From the NCBI GenBank assembly GCA_029216955.1, contig JANAVB010009599.1, positions 2,032,240 through 2,096,239 of the forward strand: a stretch of DNA of 64,000 nucleotides. Reading direction: 5' to 3'. Shown here piece by piece: positions 20,134 through 31,435 of this stretch; positions within the stretch are counted from its first letter, which is position 1, and each line of letters opens with the position of its first letter. Both the position numbers and the translations under genes were made by a program. The DNA is from Iris pallida (taxonomy: Eukaryota; Streptophyta; Magnoliopsida; Asparagales; Iridaceae). A model generated the notes under the pieces. The model was not told where the DNA came from and ran no database searches. It saw nothing but the letters and a program-made list of their open reading frames with translations.

Positions 20134-20314
20134 GGCCGATTCTGCAATCATAGTGAAAGTGGAGATCAGCGTATAGACAACCAAGCGGTCAAAAAATTAG
20201 GGCCAGGATTTCTGATATGGACTTTACCTCTCTCTCTCTGTAGTGACTTTTCTCTGTTGCCGACCTCTGCTCGCTCCAACAAGTTTTATCAGTTAAGTAC
20301 AGAAAGTTAATTAG

Positions 20315-20627
20315 AAGAAATTATTGGGTGGTCCGGTCTCATCACGTAAGAATGATGAGTTCGGCCATTAATATCTTGACACATAACATAATATTTGATA
20401 TAAAAAAATACAAAAAATTGTAAAAATATATTTAATATATAATAATTTATTTTGTATATAATTGGAAAAAATATATTTTTTTCTTTGAAAAATATTTTAA
20501 AAAAATTGACCTAGAAAAAAATATATATAGTGATATAATAGATTATGCCAAGTGTCAGGATATTAGTGGCCGGGCTCACCACTCACCATTGCCACGTGTT
20601 GAGGCCGGACCACCCAATAATTTCTCC
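20315..20627. mobile_element. MITE with GTGGTCCGG inverted ends, MULE-like
   Basis: The ends AAGAAATTATTGGGTGGTCC and (inverted) GAGAAATTATTGGGTGGTCC are nearly identical. Direct repeats TTAATTAG flank it (20307-20314 and 20628-20635), extending to 9 bp with one mismatch. An 8-9 bp duplication suits Mutator-like or hAT MITEs. The interior is AT-rich and noncoding. Confidence 0.7.
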
Positions 20628-20789
20628 TTAATTAGGAACTAAAAATAGGAACTTGCTTGACACATGGATGAATTTTTTAGCAAATTCTATAGGCACTCTA
20701 CATTTTACTTTAGGACGGCCTTTACTTCAAGACAGTCCAGCTTGGTAGAACTTTTACTCATGACAGCCCCACTTTTACTTTGGGCTGCT

Positions 20790-20844
20790 CACCCCCCCCC
20801 CCCCCCCCCCCCCCCCTCCCCCCCCCCAAAAAAAAAAAAAAAAA
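20790..20844. repeat. Poly-C then poly-A tract
   Basis: A run of cytosines interrupted by a single T is followed directly by about 17-19 adenines. The length is likely to vary and may be affected by sequencing error. Confidence 0.9.
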
Positions 20845-20862
20845 CACCTTATCCAACCATTA

Positions 20863-21428
20863 GGGTCCGCTTGGATTGAGGGTTAAGTGAGGGGAAGTTA
20901 AGTGAGGAAAAATAAAACCATTCTTGGTTTTAGGGTAGGAGTTTAGGAGGGAGGGTTATAGAGAGTTAAGTGGAGGTTTATTTTATCATCTTTTGTCCTT
21001 TTTTTAACCTCCAAAACCGGAGGGTTAACAAGGGGGATCGAGGGATTTTATTTAAAAAATCACAAATACCACTTATTTGTTCTATAAAATATGATAATTT
21101 TTTCTCCATTTTTTCTTATTTTTAACATGTTGCTTCGTACCTACCTAATTTATGAAGATATTTTGACAAGTTCCAATTAAAATTTCAATCAAATTAAATT
21201 TTATGACATATGTAATAAGGTTATTTTTGTAACTATCATATTTTTATTAATCGTCTTCACACTCAAAACCTCCAATCCAAGCAATAGTTATTAAACATGC
21301 CCCACTTAACTCTCCCTCCAATCCAAACAAGGTTTTATGTATTGACTCTACTGTCCCCTCACTTAACTCCCCCTAATTTAAACCCACTTAACTCTGCTTA
21401 TTTTTTTCCCCTCAATCCAAGCAGACCC
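20863..21428. mobile_element. Tourist-like (PIF/Harbinger) MITE
   Basis: The 20-bp terminal inverted repeats GGGTCCGCTTGGATTGAGGG and GGGTCTGCTTGGATTGAGGG differ at one base. The 3-bp duplication TTA flanks the element (20860-20862, 21429-21431). It is 566 bp and noncoding, with internal copies of TTAAGTGGGG-type words. Confidence 0.88.
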
Positions 21429-21789
21429 TTAATTTCATAATTTTCATTCTCTCTCTCTTCAAATTCCCTTCTCCATTCCTAAACCCTAATTCCCTTCTAC
21501 ATTCTTTCAATTCCAAATTTCTAAACCATAATTTCCTTCTTCATTCCTCCAATTCCAAACAATGGCACCCAAATCCAATCCTGCATTACAATCTAGGTAT
21601 GTATTCAACCCTTTACCATACCTTTAGTGTTTTGAAATATTTTGTTGTATTTTCATTTTAATTTTCTTTAATCTTTGGTAATGCTTAAAATAGTTAAATA
21701 AAATAGTGTAGAACTAATTTAGGGTTCACATATCTTTGTTTCGAACCATAGAAATCCATTGTATGGATTAAAGAATCACTGGTTTGGCC

Positions 21790-22000
21790 TTCAGTCGAGC
21801 TACGACAGGACTGTAGACAAATTCTACCGTCCTTAGTATAATCAGGACTGCAAAGATTTTCTACAGTCCTAAACAATATGTAGCACTGTATGAAATCCCA
21901 CAATCCTTCTTATAGTGGAGGACTGTTGAGATTTTCTGTAGTATAATCAGGACTGTTGAGATTTTCTGCAGTCATGTCCTCTTCGCTGCAGTGCTGAAGA
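21790..22000. repeat. AGGACTG inverted-repeat cluster (left part)
   Basis: Repeated AGGACTG and CAGTCCT words form stems such as AGGAC.GTAGA/TCTAC.GTCCT around 21807-21833. Related GATTTTCT segments follow. The same vocabulary resumes at 45048-45473 beyond gypsy C, so both belong to one interrupted region. Confidence 0.6.
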
Positions 22001-22292
22001 TGGGGAGGACCAAATTTGTAGACTTGAAATATTTCCAACTAGTTGGCAGTTCTAACTTAATTTATGTCGTATCATGTGCAGGTGTAAAACCCCAATATTT
22101 TTATTATTTTAATGCTTTAAAAAAATTATTTTTCTATATTTATTTGAATTTATTTGGTATATGTACGTAATTATAGATGTGTAAATGTATGTATGTTTGT
22201 GTGCATGATAATTTAGATGCTCCTAAATATAGCTTACCTTGTTATAAAATATTTTTGTTACTTTCTTCAAAATTTTAGAATTTTTCCTTGTG

Positions 22293-22296
<4 letters not shown>

Positions 22297-22367
<71 letters not shown>

Positions 22368-22402
22368 AGAGTTTGTAAAATATATATATATATATATACT
22401 CT

Positions 22403-22488
<86 letters not shown>

Positions 22489-22491
22489 TCT

Positions 22492-22543
<52 letters not shown>

Positions 22544-22546
22544 AGA

Positions 22547-22593
<47 letters not shown>
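22297..22593. repeat. TA tracts with alternating inverted ATTGTTAGAGT words
   Basis: Long TA runs are punctuated by ATTGTTAGAGT and its inverse ACTCTAACAAT in turn. The block can therefore fold into long AT cruciforms. The 3' LTR has only a shorter version (41820-41965), so the tract has expanded or contracted since insertion. Confidence 0.9.
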
Positions 22594-22597
<4 letters not shown>

Positions 22598-23540
22598 GTT
22601 GGTGGTGGGCCGACCCCCCATACAGCAGCTCAGCTGAGGAGAGAAAAGGGGGGGGGGGGGGGGCGACCCCCACAACTCGTTTACTTGGCAGCAGCTAGTA
22701 GCTGCAACCATTAGACCCGACCCCACCAACAAGTTAATACCACCAGCAGCTATAGCTGCAAACCCTTCAAAAACTCGACCCCACACCAATCAACCCGAGC
22801 TCCCCCCAAATCCGAGTTATATTCGTGAAGAGGCACAGGAGCACCTATAAGAGCTCCGCGACCGAACCCTAACCCCCCAAATTTTCGTCTTCCACCTGAA
22901 GTCCCATCTCGTCTCCACCACGACCCCAAGGCCGCCAACCTTTCCGCGCATACCCCAGCCGCCGGCGAACCACCTTCGTCAACCGGAGACATCGCCGGAG
23001 TCGCATTCGCGAGAAAACAGAGGAAGTTCTGTTCTCGATCAAACCGCAAGGTACTATTTTCAACCCAGTATTTCTCCCTTCGTGCTTAGCCGATTCTCGC
23101 TCCGTAACTTCCTAGGGATAACCAATATAACCATCTAGAAGTCCTCCAACTGGATTGGAGAGTACTCGACCAGATTCCTCAAGAGACTGATTTGAAATTC
23201 CCGAAAAACTGTCGAAACAAAACAGTTTCAGGCTGTTCCAAAACCCAACTTAGAAGCCCGATTCCGATCCGTAGGTCGAGAGTTTTCAGAAACTAATTGA
23301 AAACAGTCGTTAACAATATAACCAAGAGTAGAACGCAACTTTTGGATCGAAGTTTCGGTTAATATGTAGGAAGAAATCTGTATGTGAAGTTGTCGAAAAA
23401 ACCGGTTTCTAAATCACACAAATTCTGGAATTTCCACGATACGACGTACGCCCCGACAAACCGGGCAACATGGTCGCATGCTATACGCATCGAAAGGCGC
23501 GTATGGACGTTGCGGACGTGTGGGAACTGACAGAACTCAG

Positions 23541-23564
23541 TTTCGTCGCGTGTGTGCGACGAAA
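23541..23564 (+). other. Perfect hairpin in LTR C
   Basis: Arms TTTCGTCGC and GCGACGAAA with loop GTGTGT, in the CpG-rich part of the LTR. The copy in the 3' LTR (42904-42927) is identical. Confidence 0.75.
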
Positions 23565-25249
23565 TCAACGTGTATCCGTCGAGATACCCCCGTATCGACG
23601 TTTTGCAAACTTGCCCATAACTTCGTGTACAGTCGTCGGATCGAGACAAAACTTGTGCCAACAGGTCCAGATCGAAATTCTGGTCCTGCATGCCAAGTTT
23701 GGTTCGATTCTGAGAAGGTCGAATCGGAACCCAATTTTGGCGGGCCCGTGACCCACTCAAACGGGCAATTTTGTACACGGCTCCTCGGAATCCAAAACTG
23801 GACATACCGTTGAGTTCCTCTCCTCAAACTAAAACTGTAGACATGTAGTTTGATGACTTTAAAGACCGTAGACTTTGGCACGCGTTTCGGTGCAAAGCGG
23901 GTCCAACGGCGGATATCGTTTTGACCCAAAATTATGATTTTGCCCTTGTTCCAGAATTTGACTTTTGGACAGGCGTTTCCTAGGTATAACTTCTTTACCG
24001 AGATCATTTTTGATGTTTGTTTCATCGTTTGGAGTCATCTGTGGTTTGTGAGTTTTAGTGCTGACACTTGCTACTCTTGGACTTGCCACTTTGCACCACC
24101 AGGCAAGATACCTTGCCACCTTACTCTGTGATTATTATATTCTTATTTTCAGCATTTTATTTCATGATATTTAAACTGTGCGTCCAAGTCACACTTGGGT
24201 GCAAGCGACTCTATCGATCGTTATCTTGCTTTATTTATTCTCTTGCATTGACTTAGTTTATTGACCACCCATTGATGTTGAGGTATTGGTATATCTCATA
24301 CGGCCTTGACACTTGTTGTATCACATGATGTGAGTCACATATAGGACACGTTTCCACGTAGTCGGCTGGCCATCGATACGTATGGAGCGTGCGACGGATA
24401 GGGGTAACTGCCAATAGAATTGCATGCTAGAAGACTTGACGGTTATTAGAGGTACATGTCAGTCATGGAGATGATGATACTAGGCATTGGGTGGGGAGAA
24501 CATTACCTGACGTATGGGCTTCGATTGCACTTCCCTTGTAACCCGGAAGCTCCGCTGGAGATACGGGTATGAGCCTCTCAGGTTGGCCACTGTCGTTTTT
24601 CAACGACATGCTCTTGGTCACTGGTGCCCAAGAGGGGACTATACCGGATCCTATATTCAGCCAGGGCTCATGCGTCGAATGAATGTATCTCAACTGCATA
24701 TTCACAGTAGAATGGTCAGGAACCCGATTGCATGCATACCTTTTTCTCTTATTATATTATCACAGTTTATATGGCATGGTGTTTTCTTGTATCTTGCTAT
24801 GTCCCCTGAGGACCTGGTTATCTCTCCAGGTTTAGACGATTTTCCACAGGAGTACGGAGCGGCATTGGAGCTATCTTACATTGATGACGAGGCAGTGCCT
24901 TATGACTTCTAGTCTATTTCTTATCTGAGACAGTTGTAGACATTATTTTACATCTCTTTTCTTTCTATTTTGCGGAGGTCGGACTCCGATCTTGTGAGAC
25001 TATTTTTCATAGCTGTTTGGAGTGAGTATGTTCACCCGGTTATCTTTTGATACTCTTATTTGGATTTCATTATCTTCTGTGTTGAGCTGTGATGAGATTA
25101 GATATGTTATTTTGGCCTGTGATTTTTATTTACAGCTTATGTGCATATATGAGGTTTCTATATATTGGAGTGTTCTTCGTATATGTGCAGCTGGCATGTT
25201 CACGTACTTGGTCCTACGTATTTTGGGACTGGGGCGTTACATATTTTTG

Positions 25250-25267
25250 TGGTGGCCCATGCAGGTC
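25250..25267 (+). other. Conserved block after LTR C, candidate primer-binding site
   Basis: TGGTGGCCCATGCAGGTC starts 8 nt after the LTR. The same 18 bases follow the 5' LTRs of D (48480-48497) and E1 (minus strand, 36625-36608) at 9 nt. It begins with TGG, the complement of a tRNA CCA end, but does not match the usual initiator tRNA-Met site. Confidence 0.55.
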
Positions 25268-25448
25268 AGATTTAATATTGTTGAGTTACATGACTGTGCC
25301 CAACAAACCTGCATATAGGAATAGGAATATCTCATCCAGAACTACTGCTATCTCTTGACTTCCAATCTTTTCGAAACTTCCTTGATTATTCGATTTACTT
25401 CATATCTAATCTTTCCTAATATCAACTTATCTTCCTCGTGCCAACAGT

Positions 25449-27886
25449 ATGAATCTACGAAGCGGACGCACTTCTGCCTTGGCCCTCACATCTGGTGAGG
25501 AGATTACTTCGGAGGGACAGAATCCTCCCATGACACCAGCAACACCATACAGCCAGGACTGTCGCAGCCTACTACGACACCAACGACGGAGTACCCAGAG
25601 GTCGCAGCACCCCCAGGCAGCCAGGCTGGACAGACTACTACCATGCCACCGGGAGGGAATGTACCACTGCCTCCTCCACCACCATTCCTTCAGCAGTTTC
25701 CTCCACAGTCGGGACCTCAGATGCCTCCACTACCGACTGATGGGAGCCCTACTACTCAGTTTATGTATGCCATAATACAGGCTCAGTGGCAGCAGACTGA
25801 GCTGATGAGACAGACGATGATAGCAGCTATGGCTAGACCTCCACCACCACCTCCAGTACCAGCACCAGTACCGGCTCTGCATCCCTATGAAGGCTCTATC
25901 AAGAATTTCACAGATATGAACCCCAAGGCCTTTAGAGGGACGAAGAAGCCATTAGAGGTGTCACAGTGGCTTATTAGTACTGAGAAGCTACTGAAGGCAT
26001 CCCAGTTGCCAGCTCGAGATTGGATGACAGCAGTGGACTTACTGTTAGAAGACAATGCTCACCACTGGTGGAAGGCGGAAGAGAGACGATTAGGCACTGG
26101 GATCACTTGGAAGCAGTTCTATGATGCATTTTATGAGAGATTCTTCCCTATTCATGTTCGAGATGGTTTCTACGACCAGTTCCTCCATCTGAAGCAAGGG
26201 AATGTGACAGTTGATGAGTATGACTCGGAATTCAATCGCCTGAGTCAATTTGGTGCGGGATTGATTCCGACAGAGTTAGAGAAGGCGAGGAGATTTCACC
26301 AGAGGCTTACACCAGAGCTCAAGTCGTATACGACTACTCAGTCTCGAGTCTCCCATTCAGCTGTCTTGGAAGAAGCTCGTGCTCAGGAGATTCTTCGCAA
26401 GGAACAACAGCAGACATCGAGACGCCATACCCCAGCAGCTATACCAGCCCGAGCTACTCAGAGTGGACCTATCAGGAGGACCACGGGACAGTACCAGCAG
26501 AGGCACACACCTTATCAGAAGCCCACCTGCAACTTTTGCGGAAAGCAGGGGCATATTAGAGATGACTGTCGACTTCGTTTGGGCTTATGTTTGAGATGTG
26601 GATCAGGACAGCACTTGGCCAGAGATTGTCCTGAGCAGCAGGCTCTAGTTCAGGCACATCAGGCCCAGAGGCCTACAGCCCCAACACCTCGTCCACCATT
26701 ACCTCCACAGACAGCACAGTACAACAAGGCCAGAGCTCAAGGCCCAGGACAGAACCAAGGAAAGGTATTCTCTCTAGATGTTGAGAATGTAGAGACAGAG
26801 GCAGAGGTCATAGCAGGTATGGTTTTAGTTGCATCTTTTTCTGCTATTACATTATTTGATACTGGAGCCACACATTCATTTATAGCCACTAGTTTTGCCA
26901 TGAGACACAGCATTCCCATTACACCTTTAGCTAAGAATGTTAAAATCCTCACTGGAGGAGGAGTTGTACTTGTTAGTGGTGTTTGTAGACTTTGTCCTGT
27001 AGTGATAAATGGTAGAGAGATGATGGCACGACTTCTTGTATTCCCTATGCCGACATTTGATGTGGTTCTTGGAATGGACTGGTTGAGCCAGCATTTTGCT
27101 CTCATAGACTGCCATAGGAGCAGTATTATCTTTAGACCACCGGATGCGGCAGAGTTTGAGTTCACCAAAGAAGACGGAGAGAGTTGTGATGCACCCACAT
27201 CGGGGACTCATATGATGATGCATGACACCCCTCAGCACCCTATTATCACCGAGCTCGAGGATGTATTCTCCGAGGAGTTGCCAGGACTACCACCTGACCG
27301 AGATATTGAGTTTTCTATTGAGCTTATTCCCGGAGCCGAGCCTATTTCATCTCGAGTATATCGTCTGGCACCCAAGGAGTTGGTAGAGATGAAGACGCAG
27401 ATTGATGACTTATTAGAGAAGGGATTTATTCGTGCCAGTGCGTCACCATGGGGAGCACCCGTTCTTTTTGTGCCTAAGAAAGACGGGACAGTGCGCATGT
27501 GCATTGACTACAGAGCGTTGAATGCAGTGACGGTGAAGAACAAGTATCCCTTGCCGCGTATAGACGATCTATTTGACCAACTGAGTGGAGCAAAAGTATT
27601 CTCCAAGATTGACTTACGATCGGGCTATCACCAACTGAAGGTTCGGAAGGAAGATATTGCCAAGACGGCTTTTCGATCGAGGTATGGACACTATGAGTTC
27701 TTGGTCATGCCTTTCGGTTTGACCAATGCTCCCGCATTTTTCATGAATTTAATGAACAAGATCTTTCACCAATACTTGGACAAATTTGTAGTAGTCTTTA
27801 TAGACGATATCTTGATTTACTCCAAGAGTCAAGAGGAGCATGAGCAGCATCTACGGATAGTTTTGGGAACGTTGAGGAATGAGTGA
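25449..27886 (+). pseudogene. Gypsy C gag-protease-RT
   Basis: The likely start is MNLRSGR at 25449. A frameshift near 25.53-25.56 kb moves into the long frame whose first methionine is at 25643 (747 residues). Counted from that methionine, the retrotrans-gag region covers about 85-250, with CCHC knuckles at 296-309 ([14 protein letters not shown]) and 316-329 ([14 protein letters not shown]). The aspartic protease has D406-T-G-A. RT follows with [45 protein letters not shown] and the catalytic FIDDIL. It ends at a TGA (27884-27886) that replaces an expected basic or glutamine codon (RNE-stop-LFAKLSK), consistent with CGA-to-TGA decay. Confidence 0.93.
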
Positions 27887-28704
27887 CTTTTCGCGAAGCT
27901 TAGCAAGTGTGATTTCTTTCTCAAGGAGGTATCATTCCTTGGTCATATTGTTACGGGCGATGGTATATCAGTAGACCCAGAGAAGATCACAGCAGTCAAA
28001 TCATGGCCCGCTCCCACATCAGCTTCTGAGGTGAGAAGTTTCCTCGGACTTGCGGGTTATTACCGACGGTTCATGGAAGATTTCTCTCGAATAGCGGGGC
28101 CTATGACTCGATTAACTTACAAGGATCAGGAGTTTGTATGGACAGACGAGTGTCAAGCCGCTTTTGACGAGTTGAAGAAGCGATTGACCACATCACCGAT
28201 CTTGACACTACCATCGGGCCCAGGAGGATTTGTGATCTACAGCGACGCATCCGGAAAGGGATTATGATGTGTATTGATGCAGCACGGTCGTGTAGTAGCT
28301 TATGCATCGCGACAGTTGAGAGTGCACGAGAAGAATTATCCGACCCACGATCTAGAGCTCGCAGCGGTTATCTTTGCTTTGAAGCTATGGAGACACTACT
28401 TGTACGGTGAGAAGGTTGATATCTACACTGATCATAAGAGCCTCAAGTACGTGTTCACACAGAAAGAGTTGAATATGCGACAGCGATGTTGGTTGGAGTT
28501 GATGAAGGATTATGATATTGAGCTACATTATCATCCGGGCAAGGCTAATGTCGTGGCAGACGCATTAAGCCATAAGCCCATGACACACTTTTTGACTACA
28601 CAGAAGGAATTGATTAGAGACTTGGAGCAGTTTGGTATTGAGGTAGTATTGCCTGGAGCAGGTGGCGTATTAGCCAACCTCCAGGTGCAATCATCATTAG
28701 TAGA
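27887..28704 (+). pseudogene. Gypsy C RT C-terminus and RNase H
   Basis: The frame continues after the TGA with [20 protein letters not shown], the RT thumb ([12 protein letters not shown]) and RNase H (YSDASGKGL). A second TGA at 28265-28267 replaces the glycine of [12 protein letters not shown]. The RNase H core then follows ([44 protein letters not shown]). The frame is cut after QVQSSLV by the insertion of E1. Gypsy D has a TGA at the same glycine. Confidence 0.92.
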
Positions 28705-31435
28705 TGTCACGCCCCAGAACCAGAATACTGGAGAGCGGGGGAATGACTCAGCCAGCTACGTATTACGGGTAGATGAATACCGTATAATACGATCAATGCT
28801 GTCTACAAGACGAGGGGGTGCATACTACATGAAAGTCTCACTATGGTCACTTCATATCTATTGTCTCAATCATTCAAACAAGAAACAAAAATAGAGAACA
28901 TATAAGATAAAGCAGTAAGGCGTCCCAAACGCTTAGTCAAAATGTTCTTTGATATCTGGCTTTACAAAACATAGCCAGATGATGTAGCAAGGCATACACA
29001 ATTGTTATCAGCTGCAGCCTGACTTAGTTACAATTATGTAAAAGTAAGTACAAGACGATCCGACTAACATGTCGGTGCCAAACGACAAGGCATAAAGTAG
29101 ATAACAAAACGAGCGGGGAAGTAAGAAACCCACTCGAGTCCTCCTGCGATCATCCCTCTAGTGTTGACCATCTTGGAGGTAGAAGTAAGCTGAGTCCTCG
29201 GGAACCGGCTCTAAATCTGGCCATGCAAAACCAGAGAGGTTAGACCTCTAATAGCAAGTACCACAAGGAAGCACGACATGAGAACTAAAACCAGTAATGA
29301 GAAATATAATAAATAGATCTCTGCTTGCCACTAGGATTCTCATAACATCACGATACTTCGAACCAACCTCCCAACCAAACAAGGACAGAAGTTGGCCCGT
29401 CATGTCCTGACATTCTGATCATCTTAGTTAGGCAACAGAGTAGGAATAGTACACAAACAAATCAATTTAAACGGTCATTCAACTACTACGGCTTGCTACT
29501 ATGTGTTCCAAGTTATCCTGGAATTATGCAATAAAAGATTCCTCAGTTCTCACTATGTGCAAGCAAGGCTAGTTTACCCAATCAATCAATTACGTCAATC
29601 ATGAATTAGACGAGTCCCAGCAGGACGCCCGTCATCAATATATAATATACAATAAATAATATAACCAGATACCGCTCCGTGCCCGTGTGGCAGGCTTGCA
29701 GTATCTGTGGGGACCAGCCGACCTGTCGGGTACTTAATAGTCCCAAGAGGGCTGCCATGTAAGAACTCGGAAATCCATTCTCTCCATGCAATTATTATTT
29801 TATTTAACTTAATAATCTCTATGTTGAGTGAAATCTCATGCCGTGAATCATGGTTATTCAAATGAGTACGTTCGTACGGGGTACGATATGCGCAACTCTA
29901 CAACGATACCCGTGCGGCTAGGTTGTAGGTCTTACATAGCGTAATGCAACAATCAAATCTAACCACGAAATAATCATGCCTTGACCATAAAGTACACATG
30001 CTGCTTTTGTAGAAAAATAAATAAATAAATAATTAATTAGATTGAAGCATGCATGTGTCTGTATGCCGAGATTCGGGATTAGCCAGTCGATTACAATAGT
30101 TCATAGTTAATATGAACGTGTCTCATTCATTCAATTCAATAAGACGACTAACCAGTCTCTCAGTTCCAATTAGGAACACATGATCAATTATTAGTCAAGG
30201 TCACAATCATTATCAATGGTGACAAGGCATGAAAGTCAACTAATATTCAGTGGGGGTCGAGTCTACAACTCTCAGGGTTTAATTCCAGTCAATCGGGGTA
30301 TTTATAACTCAATTCATGACACATGGTACATCCCACGTAACAATCTATATTTAACAGAAATATTAGCATATCATGATTATATCAAGTTTATGCAAAAAGG
30401 CATAAGGATATAAAATGGACGTTAAATATCTAATAAGATATCAATATACAAGGCTATAGAAAATCCAGGGTAAGCAGGCTACGCTCATGTCAGCCTACGC
30501 TCAAGTCAGCCTACGCTCAAGTCGGGCTACGCTCAAGTCAGCGTACGCTCAGGCAAGCTGGCGTATGGACTCCATACGACTCCTTACCCTCCAAGCCAAC
30601 GTACGCAAGTCATACGCTTCCAAAAGGCAGCGTATGAACTCCATACGACTCCTCATCAAGGCAGCGTATGCAAGACATACGCTGCCAAAAGATAGCGTAT
30701 GAGGCAGACTGCGCTGCGCTAAAGAGCGCGCGCAGCTCGGTGGCGCTAGCTAAAAAGCTCGCGTCCACTGCTCACTGTCTTCTCCAAACAGCAAGAACTC
30801 CATGGTTTGAACCCAAAGCTTCAAAATCCATAACTTGGTCAAAATAAGTCCAAATCCAACTTTGCAAAGGTCAAAATTGGGTAGAATAAAATTCTCTACA
30901 ATATGGAACCATCAAAACTTGGAAACAAAGAAGTTTGATAGATCAAAACTACCAAAATCCGAAAATAACTCATTTCTAGATCTACAAAAATTAAGACTTC
31001 GAAATGAAAAATGCCAAGTTCTAAACTCTCTTAGGATCATGAGAGAAAGATAAATGAACTATAAAAACATGGGTTCTCATGGGAAGCAAGTTGTACTTGC
31101 CTACGGTTTGATAGGTGGAGGGAGTGATGAGGAAGAAGAAGAGTGATGGTGAAGGAAAAATAATGAAGAGAGAAATGGGGGGTTGGCTTTAAATGAAAAG
31201 GTGGTGGTAGGTGGGGGTGTTAGGTTTGGTTCATGATGAACCAACTAACTAAACCAAACCAAGCCGAACCCAAGTCTAGCTAAAGCAGAGAAATAAAAGC
31301 AGAAAATAAAATGCAGATAATTAATTAACATGAATTTGAAGGAATTTAAATACAGGATAATACATGATAAATATTAAATAAATTCATTTGAGTAGTACAT
31401 GTATAAAATACGCATTCTGGGAACGGGGAGTGACA
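28705..31435 (-). repeat. 3' LTR of E1
   Basis: 2731 bp, TGTCACGCCCCAGAACC to GGGAACGGGGAGTGACA. On the minus strand a TTTAAA box lies at about 31186-31195, a bulged GC hairpin at 30709-30735 and a CTACGCTC/GCGTATG repeat array at about 30478-30700. Its right end in sense (28705 side) is homologous to the 3' end of LTR D. Confidence 0.93.
30478..30735 (-). repeat. CTACGCTCAAGT/GCGTATG array with hairpins, E1 3' LTR
   Basis: Five copies of (C)TACGCTCA(A)GTC are followed by GCGTATG/CATACG words that form stems. One is a perfect 11-bp stem (GGCAGCGTATG with CATACGCTGCC, 30660-30686). At the upstream sense edge, CTGCGC.GCGCT pairs with AGCGCGCGCAG (30709-30735, one bulged T). The block is strongly CpG-rich against AT-rich surroundings. 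Confidence 0.85.

Larger units (their letters stand above)
22083..25241 (+). repeat. 5' LTR of gypsy C
   Basis: 3159 bp, TGTAAAACCCC to GGGGCGTTACA. It contains an expanded TA region (22297-22593) with alternating inverted copies of ATTGTTAGAGT, a CpG-rich segment at about 23450-23900, and a perfect hairpin at 23541-23564. Confidence 0.94.

Noticed and set aside
24463..24912. Open frames inside LTR C (also 43823-44428)
   Set aside because: Conserved only because the two LTRs are copies of one sequence; the frames have no domain and lie in noncoding LTR.
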